This document shows positions 52,671 to 61,640 of a DNA stretch of 64,000 bases, piece after piece. A program made the position numbers and the translations under genes. The stretch comes from JAAZKI01 sp012799905 (GTDB lineage: Bacteria > Verrucomicrobiota > Lentisphaeria > Oligosphaerales > Oligosphaeraceae). The notes beneath the pieces are model-generated. The model did not search any database. It was given only the letters and a program-made list of their open reading frames with translations, and was not told the origin of the DNA. Positions within the stretch are counted from its first letter, which is position 1; the number at the start of each line of letters is the position of its first letter. The stretch lies in contig JBMNFR010000006.1 of assembly GCA_050949415.1 (NCBI GenBank), positions 496,001-560,000 of the forward strand, written 5' to 3'.

Positions 52671-53333
52671 GACGGTAATCTGATATGAATAAGGTGACGC
52701 CCGGCCAGCACCGGGGATGGATAGGTTCAAGCTGATAAAATAAATGCAGATTCATATAAAGCCAGTCAGTAGGAAATCTGAAAAAGTATAGTTGGGTTTT
52801 ACGGGAGAGAAAAGGGCCATGAAACCTCTTGCTTGCGCTGCCTTTCATGCTGTCATCGGGTAGGCTCAAGATGTGAGTGATTGCAGCGGAAGTCATGGAA
52901 AGCATGATGTATGCGTGCCACCAAAATCCTACTCAAGCACAAAATCACTATGATTCTTTCAAAAACCGTTTGAAAAAGAGCGTGTATCGGTCTATTTTTC
53001 CTGCGGGTTCCAGAAGTCAAGCCCCCCCACCCTAAGGGGGCCCCCATCCAATGGTCGCGCGCGCGTGAATACCAGAGAAAAGGGCCTTGGCGTCTTGAAC
53101 GTTCAATATTCCTGGATTTTATATGCCCCACCTATCCCTTTTTCAGCCGATGTTGTCGAATATCGTCTTCCTTCCGCTTGACATGACGCTCCGTAACGGT
53201 CATCTTAATACTAAACTAACATTTTGCTTGAGGCATTCCGGCCATGCGGTGGGTGAGATCACGCTTTCCGGCATGGCCGGTCGCAGTTATGCCAAGGTCA
53301 TCTTGGCCAGAAAAATAAGAAAGGCGTAAGGCT
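52671..53333. other. Intergenic region with several short structures
   Basis: It includes a sequence at 52780-52815 (GAAAAAGTATAGTTGGGTTT and on) similar to 1688-1720, a C/G-rich imperfect hairpin near 53022-53045, an inverted repeat at 53238-53280 and a TTGACA at 53178 without a convincing -10. No gene was seen. Confidence 0.55.
53238..53280 (+). promoter_or_regulatory. Inverted repeat in the leader of the secreted paralogue genes
   Basis: CCGGCCATGC (53238-53247) is perfectly complementary to GCATGGCCGG (53271-53280) across 23 bases, 54 bp before the start at 53334. It may be an operator or a leader hairpin. Confidence 0.45.
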
Positions 53334-55226
53334 ATGAAAAAGTCAGCGATGTGGTGCGCAATAGCGGCAATGACAGCGACAACGTTAGTTTGGAGCCAGC
53401 CTGCTGAAGCGCCCTTGACACGGGAAGGCTGGCAGCAGCTCCGACAATCCCTGGGCTCGAAGCAGAACCCGTATCGGATTCTCGTCGATAAAGTGCTTAT
53501 GGCCAGCAACGGCTGGGTCATGACTCCGGAACATGTGGCGGAAATCAAGGCGACTGGTTTCAATGCGGTCGTGCCGCGCATTGGCGCTGATGACAATACG
53601 CGCGTCGAACGCGTGGCTCGCATGGCCGCCGAGCAGGGCATGTTCTACATGCCATGGATTCGCGGCACCCGTGAAGAAAAAGGCGATCCGAGCCTGCGGG
53701 CGACGGATGCGCGCGGGCGTTACGGCAACCTGGCCAGCCCTAACGCCGATGCGCTCTGGAACTACTGGGAAGACCGCATACTCTTCTATGCCAAACTCGC
53801 CACTGAAGTGCCCTCTGTCCTCGGTGTTTTCCTTGATTTTGAAAATTATGACACGGTTAAGATTGGCGGCGGCATGTGCTATGTCCTGTCCTACGACGAG
53901 CCGATTTTGCGGCGATTCTGCGAATCCGTCGGCCTGACTTTGCCGAACCCCTTGCCGGAAGACCGCGCTAAGTGGCTGGAGCAGCAGAAGCAGACTGAGG
54001 CCTTCTATGATTTCCAGGTCAATGGCTGGCGCAGCCGTGCCCGCGCTTTGCGGCAGGCAGTCGATGCGATCGCCCCGCATTTTCAGTTCGTCGTTTATCC
54101 GGCCAGTCAGTCGCTGTTCATCAAAGAAGTGGTCTGGAAGGAATGGCATACGCCCCAAGCTCCCCTGGTGATGGCCGAAGTGGAGACCTACTGGCGTCGC
54201 GAATACGACCTCGGCAAGTCGCTGACGCGCTTGCAAAAGGTGATGCAGGAAACACGCGCCAGCCTGGATAGCGTTGACCCGACTATCCGCTATATGGCCG
54301 GACTGGACCCGGTCGTGAGAGGCGCTAATCCAGAATTTGAAGGCAAAAGCGCGGTGCTCGGAGCCGAATTCGGCCACGGCTATTGGGTCTTCTATGAAGG
54401 GCCGAAATACGCCGAGGATCATCGTGACTACTTCGCCTGGTATCGGCGCGCCAACGACCTCATTCTCAAGCAGGACTATAGCCTGTGGCGACAGCCGGCC
54501 GAAACGCCGAATCCGCTGGACGAAGCGATGGCCAAGGACGCCCGCAAAGTGGCCGGCGTCCAGCTCAAACCCGCTTTCCCGGACGATGCCATGCCAGAGG
54601 CTAGCCAGAAGCATAGTTTCTTGCATCGCCACAAGGCGGAATACCAGGTCTGGCTGCGCAAGGGCGAACGCTTGCAGGGACAGCTGCAAGCGCTCAAACA
54701 TGTGCATATCACCAACGACAGCATCGCCTCCATTGTGGCGCCCTCCGGAAAACTATTAGCCACCGTGACTGCCGAGATCGGTGCGCCGGCGACTATTGAC
54801 ATGGTTGCGCCCGAAGACGGCGTGTACGGCATCGCCATCACCAGCGGCAATGGCAAGGGCCGGCTGATTCTCGCCAATCGCTATGTCTGCATAGCCGGCT
54901 CGAAGATGCGCCTGGTTGAAGATCAAGTCCCGGCATACATCATCCCGAAGGAAGGCGCAGATTTCTTCGCTCTGACGATTCGCTCCGATGCGCCAGGCGA
55001 GCATCTCCAGGTTAAATTGAGCGATCCGGACGGGAAAGTCGTGTTTGACGGCAACACCCGCGAAACTGGCATCGTCAAGCTGCGCGGCGACATCGGCGGT
55101 CGCCGCGGCGCATGGAAGCTGGAATTGACCAAGGCAATTGAGGATATCTATGTGGAATTCGGCGAATTTTGCGAACCTCGCCTGGCGACCCACCCGGCTC
55201 GGCTGCTGAAAGCAGTGCAACCGTGA
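53334..55226 (+). CDS. Secreted glycosidase-like protein, paralogue 1 (family unknown)
   Basis: This 630-residue protein has a signal peptide (AMWCAIAAMTATTLVWSQ). The N-terminal 400 residues look like a TIM barrel: RILVDKVL, EIKATGFNAVVPRIGADD, MFYMPWIRGT, LGVFLDFENYD, FQFVVYPASQSLF, PLVMAEVETYW, GLDPVVRGANPEF and GYWVFYEGPKY. The acidic residues of LDFENY and MAEVETY are candidate catalytic or sugar-binding groups. The C-terminal part (about 420-620) is beta-rich. I do not recognise a named family. The same ordered motifs occur in the next gene, so they form a paralogous pair, probably acting on carbohydrate outside the cytoplasm. Confidence 0.7.
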   Translation: MKKSAMWCAIAAMTATTLVWSQPAEAPLTREGWQQLRQSLGSKQNPYRILVDKVLMASNGWVMTPEHVAEIKATGFNAVVPRIGADDNTRVERVARMAAEQGMFYMPWIRGTREEKGDPSLRATDARGRYGNLASPNADALWNYWEDRILFYAKLATEVPSVLGVFLDFENYDTVKIGGGMCYVLSYDEPILRRFCESVGLTLPNPLPEDRAKWLEQQKQTEAFYDFQVNGWRSRARALRQAVDAIAPHFQFVVYPASQSLFIKEVVWKEWHTPQAPLVMAEVETYWRREYDLGKSLTRLQKVMQETRASLDSVDPTIRYMAGLDPVVRGANPEFEGKSAVLGAEFGHGYWVFYEGPKYAEDHRDYFAWYRRANDLILKQDYSLWRQPAETPNPLDEAMAKDARKVAGVQLKPAFPDDAMPEASQKHSFLHRHKAEYQVWLRKGERLQGQLQALKHVHITNDSIASIVAPSGKLLATVTAEIGAPATIDMVAPEDGVYGIAITSGNGKGRLILANRYVCIAGSKMRLVEDQVPAYIIPKEGADFFALTIRSDAPGEHLQVKLSDPDGKVVFDGNTRETGIVKLRGDIGGRRGAWKLELTKAIEDIYVEFGEFCEPRLATHPARLLKAVQP

Positions 55227-55365
55227 TTGGACTCCTTCACGGAAAAGCCGTAAGAGTTTTTATTTGCACCCAACGCGCTTGTTATCTCTAAATATTCCCC
55301 ACGCATGAGGGTTCTGGGACTGCCGCCCATGGCGCAGTCTCGCCCTCGGAAAGGCGACATCACCC

Positions 55366-57132
55366 ATGAAACGTTTTGTTCTCCTAACTGCTATGTTATC
55401 GCTGACTATGACTTGTTTCGCGCAATTTCCGGATCGTGATACACTGGGACGGTCTGACAAATTTCGGATTTTGGTTGACAAGGTGATTTCGCCGCCGAAC
55501 AAGTGGAAATTCACCCCCGCCATGATGCAGGAAATCAAGGATGCCGGCTTCAACGTCGTCAGTCCTCGGATAGGCGGCCATGATTTCGCAGTCTGCCGTG
55601 AGCAGACCAAGATGGCCTATGACGCTGGCCTGTACTATATGGCCTGGATGCGCGGCACCTTGACTGCTAAGCAAGACGTCAAAATGGTCTGGGAAGACGG
55701 CGCCGAGCAGAATCTGTGCAGCCCCAACTCCGATGAATTCTGGGAATGGACCACCGATCTAGTTCTCGGGCACGCCCGTATTTCCGCGGAAATACCGACT
55801 TTCATCGGCTCTTTCCTGGATTACGAGAATTACGCTCCTAATAGCCGCGGAAATTGCTATGGGTTGTCCTATGACTTGAAAATTCTGGCAGAGTTTGGGA
55901 AGTCCATTGGCCGTGCCATCCCGGAGCTGCCGCCTGCCGAACGCCACCCCTGGCTGGTGAAGAACAAGCTTGACGGGCAGTTCCGCACGTTCCAGATCAA
56001 TTCCTGGCGCGAACGCTGCCGTCGCCTGCGCGAACAGGTTGACGCCATCAATCCGAAATTCCAGTTCATCGTCTATCCTGCTCCGGGTACGCTGTTTATG
56101 CTTGAAGCCGTCTGCCATGAATGGGGCACTGAGCAGGCGCCGCTGATTCTGGCTGATGCGTACACCTACGGCCGGCCCTCTGAATTTATGGACGAAGCGC
56201 CGTCCCTGCTCGCTAATCGCAAGATGCTGCTGGACAATATGGCTAGCATCCGGCCCATGGGCGTGCCGCATCTGTACTCGGGCGGCATTGACCCGGTCGT
56301 GAAAGGCGCCGACCCCGAATTCTGCGGCAAAAACGCCAGCATGATTTCTGAAGTCACTGACGGCTATTGGATTTTCTATGAGGGCCCGAGCTACACCAAG
56401 GAAGACCACGGCGTTTACTTCGAATGGTTTGCCCGCGCCAATGCCGAAATCGCCCGCGGCGTCTATGATTTGCAGCACGTGCTGCGCTCAGAGCCGGAAA
56501 ACCTCGGCGACACCAAGGTCAATCGCAAAACTGACAAGCCGCAGCTCGGCGTCTATGGCATGAAGAAACTCCAGAGCGAAGATATTGCCAAGGCCGGCGT
56601 CTTTGAAGTGCACAACGTCACTGGCATGTCCGTGGAATATCTCCAGCAGCTTGATGTCGTCCTGCTGCAGAACTTCAATCTGCCGTTGCCGGCTGACAGC
56701 GAGATTTCCCGCAACCTGCGCGCATACGTCGAGGGCGGCGGCGCACTCCTCCTCGGCCATGACACGGCTTGGTTCATGGAGAGCATGTTCCCGGAAATTG
56801 CAGTTCGCGATTTTCCGAAAAACAAGGTCGAGGCCATACGCCACGTAGTAGATACGCCGTTGGTCGTGTCTGAGGCGCATCCGGCGGTCGGCTCGGTCGC
56901 AGTGGGCACGTCATTCCCGACTGAATTCCGCGATCACATGATCTTTAAGCCTGGTCCGTCCGGCCGCGTCGTGGTTCGCAACGCCTTTGGCGACCCGGTC
57001 TACGTGCTGGGACAGGTTGGCAAGGGCAAGGTGGTGTTCTCAGGGTGCTATTATGGATATCGTAATCCCCTGAGCGGCCATGAAAAAGAGGTGTTTGCGA
57101 GTACCTTGAACTGGCTCGCTGCTAAGCCCTGA
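55366..57132 (+). CDS. Secreted glycosidase-like protein, paralogue 2 with ThuA/trimerisation-like C-terminus
   Basis: This 588-residue protein has a signal peptide (RFVLLTAMLSLTMTCFAQ). The first 370 residues repeat the motifs of paralogue 1: RILVDKVISPPNKW, IKDAGFNVVSPRIGG, YYMAWMRGT, IGSFLDYENYA, FQFIVYPAPGTLF, PLILADAYTYG, GGIDPVVKGADPEF and GYWIFYEGPSY. The C-terminal part (about 400-588) differs. It looks like a glutamine-amidotransferase-like fold, as in ThuA or beta-galactosidase trimerisation domains: LQQLDVVLLQNFNLPL, LRAYVEGGGALLLGHD and GKGKVVFSGCYYGY. No catalytic Cys is apparent. It begins 139 bp after paralogue 1, and a dehydrogenase gene follows 34 bp later. Confidence 0.7.
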   Translation: MKRFVLLTAMLSLTMTCFAQFPDRDTLGRSDKFRILVDKVISPPNKWKFTPAMMQEIKDAGFNVVSPRIGGHDFAVCREQTKMAYDAGLYYMAWMRGTLTAKQDVKMVWEDGAEQNLCSPNSDEFWEWTTDLVLGHARISAEIPTFIGSFLDYENYAPNSRGNCYGLSYDLKILAEFGKSIGRAIPELPPAERHPWLVKNKLDGQFRTFQINSWRERCRRLREQVDAINPKFQFIVYPAPGTLFMLEAVCHEWGTEQAPLILADAYTYGRPSEFMDEAPSLLANRKMLLDNMASIRPMGVPHLYSGGIDPVVKGADPEFCGKNASMISEVTDGYWIFYEGPSYTKEDHGVYFEWFARANAEIARGVYDLQHVLRSEPENLGDTKVNRKTDKPQLGVYGMKKLQSEDIAKAGVFEVHNVTGMSVEYLQQLDVVLLQNFNLPLPADSEISRNLRAYVEGGGALLLGHDTAWFMESMFPEIAVRDFPKNKVEAIRHVVDTPLVVSEAHPAVGSVAVGTSFPTEFRDHMIFKPGPSGRVVVRNAFGDPVYVLGQVGKGKVVFSGCYYGYRNPLSGHEKEVFASTLNWLAAKP

Positions 57133-57166
57133 CGTTGACGAAGCCGAACGCCGAGAGAAAAATTAC

Positions 57167-58123
57167 ATGACGAAGTCAATTGTTGTACTTGACGGCAATG
57201 CCCTGAATCCTGGTGACTTGAGCTGGTCTGAGCTGGGGGCTCTGGGCGATTGCGTCGTCTATGAGCATACCCCGCCGGAATTGGTCTTGGAACGCGCTCG
57301 TGAGGCGGATATTATCCTGACCAATAAGACTCTTTTGACGGCATCGACCATCGCTGCCTTGCCCAAGCTGAAATACATCGGCGTCTTGGCTACTGGCGTC
57401 AATGTCGTCGACGTCGCGGCTGCGCGTCAGCGCGGTATTCTGGTGACCAATGTTCCGGCGTACAGTACGCCGTCGGTGGTGCAGCTGACCTTTGCGCTGC
57501 TGCTGGAATTGACGCTGCATGTCGGCCATCATGCCCAGACTGTCCGCGACGGCCGCTGGTGCCAAAGCCAGGACTTCTGCTATTGGGACTACCCGCTCGT
57601 TGAGCTGGCGGGGCTGACTTTTGGCATTGTCGGCTATGGCCGCATCGGCAGGTCGGTGGCGACGGTGGCGCGCGCCTTTGGCATGGATGTCCTGGCCTAC
57701 AATACGTCCCCAAAGACCGACCCGCCGACCCGCTTTACTGATCTTGAGTCCCTCCTGGCGGCCAGCGATGTCGTCAGTTTGCATTGTCCGCTGACCGCTG
57801 CCAACCAGGGGTTTATCAATGCTGAGCGTTTGGCTCTGATGAAGCCGACGGCCTATTTGCTCAATACGGCCCGTGGGCCGCTGATTGATGAACAGGCCTT
57901 GGCCGACGCCCTCAATGAAGGGCGTCTGGCCGGCGCTGGCCTTGATGTGCTTTCCCAGGAGCCGCCGTTGCCGGACAATCCGCTGCTGAAGGCGAAAAAC
58001 TGTCTGATTACCCCGCACCTCGCCTGGGCTACCTATGCTGCCCGCCAGCGGCTGATGAAAACCGTCGTCGCCAATGTCCGCGCTTTCCTGGCTGGCCAGC
58101 CCGCCAATGTGGTTGGGTCGTGA
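57167..58123 (+). CDS. D-2-hydroxyacid dehydrogenase
   Basis: This 318-residue cytoplasmic NAD(P)-dependent enzyme has the family layout. The nucleotide-binding GYGRIGRSVATVARAFG is followed by the catalytic Arg in NTARGPLIDE, the Glu in VLSQEPPLPDNP and the His in ITPHLAWATY. The N-terminal GVLATGVNVVDVAAARQRG matches the hydroxypyruvate/glycerate dehydrogenase branch, so a glycerate- or hydroxypyruvate-type substrate is likely. It follows paralogue 2 closely on the same strand and may process a product of the locus. Confidence 0.88.
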   Translation: MTKSIVVLDGNALNPGDLSWSELGALGDCVVYEHTPPELVLERAREADIILTNKTLLTASTIAALPKLKYIGVLATGVNVVDVAAARQRGILVTNVPAYSTPSVVQLTFALLLELTLHVGHHAQTVRDGRWCQSQDFCYWDYPLVELAGLTFGIVGYGRIGRSVATVARAFGMDVLAYNTSPKTDPPTRFTDLESLLAASDVVSLHCPLTAANQGFINAERLALMKPTAYLLNTARGPLIDEQALADALNEGRLAGAGLDVLSQEPPLPDNPLLKAKNCLITPHLAWATYAARQRLMKTVVANVRAFLAGQPANVVGS

Positions 58124-58182
58124 ATGTAATGTCTTTTGGATAAATGAGTTCCAGCGCACTGTCCGCCGTTTGCCGCCTCTCT

Positions 58183-60759
58183 TTATTTTTCGTTGACGAC
58201 ATGGAGCGATGTTCCGGCCGGGATGACGACTTTCTGGTCAAAGTTGATTACGCCCTGGACAACGCGGCAAGGCAGGCGTTGCCGATTGAGCGTGGCTTTG
58301 ACGCTGTTGCTGTCTTTGGCCAAGTCCAAGGCAAGGCGTTTGAGCGTCAGGCTGCCATAGAGGACGCGCAGGACAGCTTTTCCTGGTGTGAGGTCGACTT
58401 CGCCCCAGGCAGTTCCCAGCGACCAGAAGCACCGGAATCGCTTGGTCGTGGTCGTGATTGGATGGAAGCCAATGGCTTGCTTGGTCATGTCGAATTGGAA
58501 GCCGCTGAAGGCGTTCAGCAGGGCATAGCTGGCCATGGAGCGCGCGTAGTTGCTGCCGCATTCGATTTCGTTCCACGGGTTTCGCCGTTCGCCATCATAG
58601 CGGTCGCGCACGGCCTTCACCATGGCCGTGCCTTTGCGCACCATGCCGTTCAGGATGAGATGGCAGGCGGCCTGATATTCGAAGCCGTGCATGGTCTCCT
58701 CGGCATACGGGATGGGTATGACCGGCTTGCGCTTGCCCTCCGGCCAGGAGAACATGACCGTGCCAGCTTCGTCATTGAGGCAGAAGAGCCGGCAGGGGTT
58801 GACGACATCGCGCATTGACGGCTTGAAGTTATGGCGCCAGATAGCTTTCAGGGCGCTGCACGTCTGCTCACGGTCAAGAACATCGCCCAGGCCGATCAGG
58901 TCGGCATGCCATTGAGCCAGAACTTGGTCGATGCCGCAGCCCTCGCCAATTTGGTATTTCAGTTCGCCATGCTCGTCGCTCCAGTAGGTGCTGTGGAGCG
59001 CGGGGTCTTCGTGATAGGACTCAAGCTGGCTTTGGTCGGTCAGGTCGGTTTGCTGGATGAAGTACTCGCCATTGAAAAGGTGTTGTGTGGTCCATTGGCG
59101 GCCGCGTTTGAAGAGTCGTTGATATTGTTTGGCTGTTGTCGGGTCGTTGCAAGCGGAGGCCATTTCAGCGCCGGCTTTGAGGGCGGCGAGGTAAAAGCCG
59201 GTCAGCCAGGCATTCGGGCCGAACAGCTCCATGTCCAGGGTGTGGTGCTGGCGGCCGTGCAGGACGCCGGTCTGGTCTGGGTCCCAGCGGTCCAGGTTGG
59301 TTTCGGCCCAGGCAAAGTCAATTGACTTGCGGACGGCTGGCCACAGGCGGCGCAGCCACTTGGTGTCGCCGCTGATTTTCCATTCGCGATAGACCTTCAG
59401 CACGCCGCCGAACTGGCCGTCGGCGCAGGGTCGGAATTCGGAGCGGGGGCTGCCCAGCGGCAGTTGCAGGCGAAAGGACATGCCGCCATCAGCGCGCTGA
59501 TTGTAGCGATAGTCGAGTTCACGCAGGCTGCGCTCCAGGTTGGGAAAGAGGAACGGCATGGCGTATGCGTAATTCCAGACGTGGGTGCAGGAGCCTTCGC
59601 AGCAGCCGCTGTTGGCATGACAGCCCTCCCAGCCGTAGAAAGCGCCGTCCTCCAACCGCAGGCAGGTGGACGTTTTGAGGATGGAGATATTGGCTGAGAC
59701 AGCGTCGAGTACCGGCCGCGGCAATGTCGAACGGAAGAGGGCGTCGTGGAAACGGCGTGTTTCCTCTTCCAGGCGCTTCCAGTGCGACAGGCAATACTTG
59801 GCGCTGGCTGCGGCATCGGCAAAGCAGGTGGCGTAATAGTTTTTCCAGGTCTGGGGGATGCCTGTGGTGCAGGCGCAGTCCTTTTTCCAGTAGTTGTGGC
59901 AGTTGGGGACGTTCCAGGAAAAAACGAAACGGATGGCGGCCTGGCCTCTGGCTGGTACGGTCGTTCGCACGGCCAGGATGCCATGATCGCCGGCGCCAGG
60001 CGTCGAGTAGGCGCGTTGCTTTATGGCGCCGGGCTTGGCAAAATCCTGCCAGTAGACTGCCAGGCTGTCATACCAGCGGCCGCGATACCAGTATTCCTGG
60101 GCTGCGGCATTGTCGGCATCAGTGGCAATGGCAAAGTCGCCATATGCCAAGTTATCTTTGGGCAGGCCGCCGGTGAAATGCAGCAGCTTGGCTCCGGTTT
60201 TTGGTCGGAAGCTGTTCGTAGTTTTCCCTGAGGCTGGATTGCGGGCAGTGAAGGCGACTGTGTAGTCGATTGGGTGTTTGCGCGGATTGCGGAGCGTGAT
60301 GGTGAAGAAGGCGGCAGAAAGGCTTGAGTCATAGTCGTTGAGCGGGATGAATGGATTGAAGGCCTCCAGCGTGACGTCGCCAGGGAAGGATGGGTCGCGG
60401 AAAGTGATTTCCGCGAAGGGAAAGCCGCCCCGGAACTCCGTGCGCCGGAAATGAGGCAGACCGCTTAAGGTTTCACGCGCAACGCCAAAGCCGAAGCCGG
60501 CGAATCGCCCGGCGCCCCCGCCGCTATAGGGCGGTGGGACGTCGCCATGCAGCACCCGGGCGTCAAGAAGTTTTCCGTCTGCCTCGGCCTTGACCGCAAA
60601 ATGACTGAAGCCATTGCGTGCGCCTTTGGCGGGTCGGTTGAAAATTTCCCAGTCAATCAGGTGCCCCGCGTCGCCTAGACCGATGCTGCCGCTGCCGATG
60701 CCGCCCAAGGGAAAGCTGATTTCGCGCGTCTTTCTGCCATGGTAAGAAAAATCCCGCAT
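58183..60759 (-). CDS. GH116-like beta-glycosidase (glucosylceramidase-like)
   Basis: This 858-residue protein resembles GH116 enzymes. The N-terminal beta-sandwich begins with FPLGGIGSGSIGLGDAGHL and the (alpha/alpha)6 barrel follows from about 330. CCEGSCTHVWNYAYA near residue 388 holds the Glu at the position of the GH116 nucleophile, and HHTLDMELFGPNAWL near 507 holds a candidate acid/base Asp. GH116 members act on beta-glucosides, beta-xylosides or glucosylceramide. No signal peptide is seen, so it would act in the cytoplasm on imported oligosaccharides or glycolipids. It converges on the dehydrogenase gene. Confidence 0.8.
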   Translation of the reverse strand: MRDFSYHGRKTREISFPLGGIGSGSIGLGDAGHLIDWEIFNRPAKGARNGFSHFAVKAEADGKLLDARVLHGDVPPPYSGGGAGRFAGFGFGVARETLSGLPHFRRTEFRGGFPFAEITFRDPSFPGDVTLEAFNPFIPLNDYDSSLSAAFFTITLRNPRKHPIDYTVAFTARNPASGKTTNSFRPKTGAKLLHFTGGLPKDNLAYGDFAIATDADNAAAQEYWYRGRWYDSLAVYWQDFAKPGAIKQRAYSTPGAGDHGILAVRTTVPARGQAAIRFVFSWNVPNCHNYWKKDCACTTGIPQTWKNYYATCFADAAASAKYCLSHWKRLEEETRRFHDALFRSTLPRPVLDAVSANISILKTSTCLRLEDGAFYGWEGCHANSGCCEGSCTHVWNYAYAMPFLFPNLERSLRELDYRYNQRADGGMSFRLQLPLGSPRSEFRPCADGQFGGVLKVYREWKISGDTKWLRRLWPAVRKSIDFAWAETNLDRWDPDQTGVLHGRQHHTLDMELFGPNAWLTGFYLAALKAGAEMASACNDPTTAKQYQRLFKRGRQWTTQHLFNGEYFIQQTDLTDQSQLESYHEDPALHSTYWSDEHGELKYQIGEGCGIDQVLAQWHADLIGLGDVLDREQTCSALKAIWRHNFKPSMRDVVNPCRLFCLNDEAGTVMFSWPEGKRKPVIPIPYAEETMHGFEYQAACHLILNGMVRKGTAMVKAVRDRYDGERRNPWNEIECGSNYARSMASYALLNAFSGFQFDMTKQAIGFHPITTTTKRFRCFWSLGTAWGEVDLTPGKAVLRVLYGSLTLKRLALDLAKDSNSVKATLNRQRLPCRVVQGVINFDQKVVIPAGTSLHVVNEK

Positions 60760-60813
60760 GGTGGACCTCTTCAGTGTTGGGGGGATGTTGTAGCGACGCC
60801 GTCGGCGGCTTAG

Positions 60814-61098
60814 TCATTCAGAAGACTCGTCCTCTTTAGCTGCCGAATCTTGCTGGTCACCGCCGACGCTTTCGAGTTGATGCTTGAGTCCCGCGATCTG
60901 CTTTTCCTGGTGCCGCATTACCGCTTGGAGAGTGGCGTTGACGTGGGCTTGCGTCTGGCCCGCCGCGATTGCCAAAACGAGTCCAGCCGCCAAGGCTGCG
61001 GTCAGGGCGTTCTGCCAGTGACGCCGCAGCGCCTGAACAGCAGCCAAACAGAGGAATACGGCAAAAGGAATTGGCCAAAGCCATAGCAAATCGTACAT
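60814..61098 (-). CDS. Small membrane protein with C-terminal coiled coil
   Basis: This 94-residue protein has two hydrophobic helices (LLWLWPIPFAVFLCLAAV and ALTAALAAGLVLAIAAG) joined by a short basic loop. A helical tail follows (LQAVMRHQEKQIAGLKHQLE) that ends in acidic residues. GAGAGGAT lies 5 bases before the ATG, which supports a real gene. I do not recognise the family. It is 54 bp upstream of the GH116-like gene on the same strand and may be co-transcribed. Confidence 0.6.
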   Translation of the reverse strand: MYDLLWLWPIPFAVFLCLAAVQALRRHWQNALTAALAAGLVLAIAAGQTQAHVNATLQAVMRHQEKQIAGLKHQLESVGGDQQDSAAKEDESSE

Positions 61099-61640
61099 TT
61101 TGCGATCCTCTCAGCGGGCTTCACGGGAAGTAGGTTTGGCTGACTGCCTGTTGGTTGAACTCGGCGCGATTTCCGTGCAGTAATATCATCTGTCGCCGCA
61201 GAACTGTCAAGGGCAGAGCGCGGATGGAGAGTAATTGGTCGTAAGCGGTCAGCCATTGATACGAGGGGCGAGGGCGAGAGTTCGGTGGGGTAGAACCGAC
61301 ATGGATGCTTGACATCAGTTGTTAGCAACTGATATTATTCGCACATCGTGAGCCAGCCGGGAATTCTGGTTTTTGGGCTTTTGACCGCGATATGATCGGA
61401 TAGGTGTTGGCCGCCGCCGGTTTTTTGTCGAAGCAGAAGCGCACACTCCCGAAGTTATCGTTTCGCGGAGCAATGCCAGAGTCGGGGCCAGAGTCGATCT
61501 ATGACCGTGTCTTGCACGTTTGGCAAGTCAGCGAGCTATCGCGGATTGTATTGTATGACCGATAAGCCTGACAACTGACTCCAGAAATACTGCTTCCCAG
61601 CCGCTGGCTGGCGGTTGGCAGAAGAGAAGGAAATACAACC
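61099..61640. other. Intergenic region with hairpin and gene relic
   Basis: ATCAGTTG-TTAG-CAACTGAT at 61314-61333 is a perfect hairpin. From about 61430 to 61625 the sequence is a relic of the 3' end of the downstream Schlafen/AlbA gene, listed separately. Confidence 0.65.
61430..61625 (+). pseudogene. Relic of the 3' end of a second Schlafen/AlbA-type gene
   Basis: Nucleotide matches to the intact gene occur in the same order: TTTCGCGGAGC(A/G)AT, GCCAGAGTCGGGGCCAGAGT, then CGAT(C/T)(C/T)ATGACCGTGT, then TGAC/GACAAGCC and CTCCAGAA(A/G)TAC, then the GGC(T/C)GGCG(G/T)TTGGC end. About 100 bp in the middle are missing, and the reading frame is broken. The relic ends just before the ATG of the intact gene. 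Confidence 0.75.

Noticed and set aside
53178..53211. Promoter with perfect TTGACA before the first paralogue gene
   Set aside because: The nearest -10-like sequence is 21-22 bases away, outside the usual spacing, so it is not listed as a promoter.
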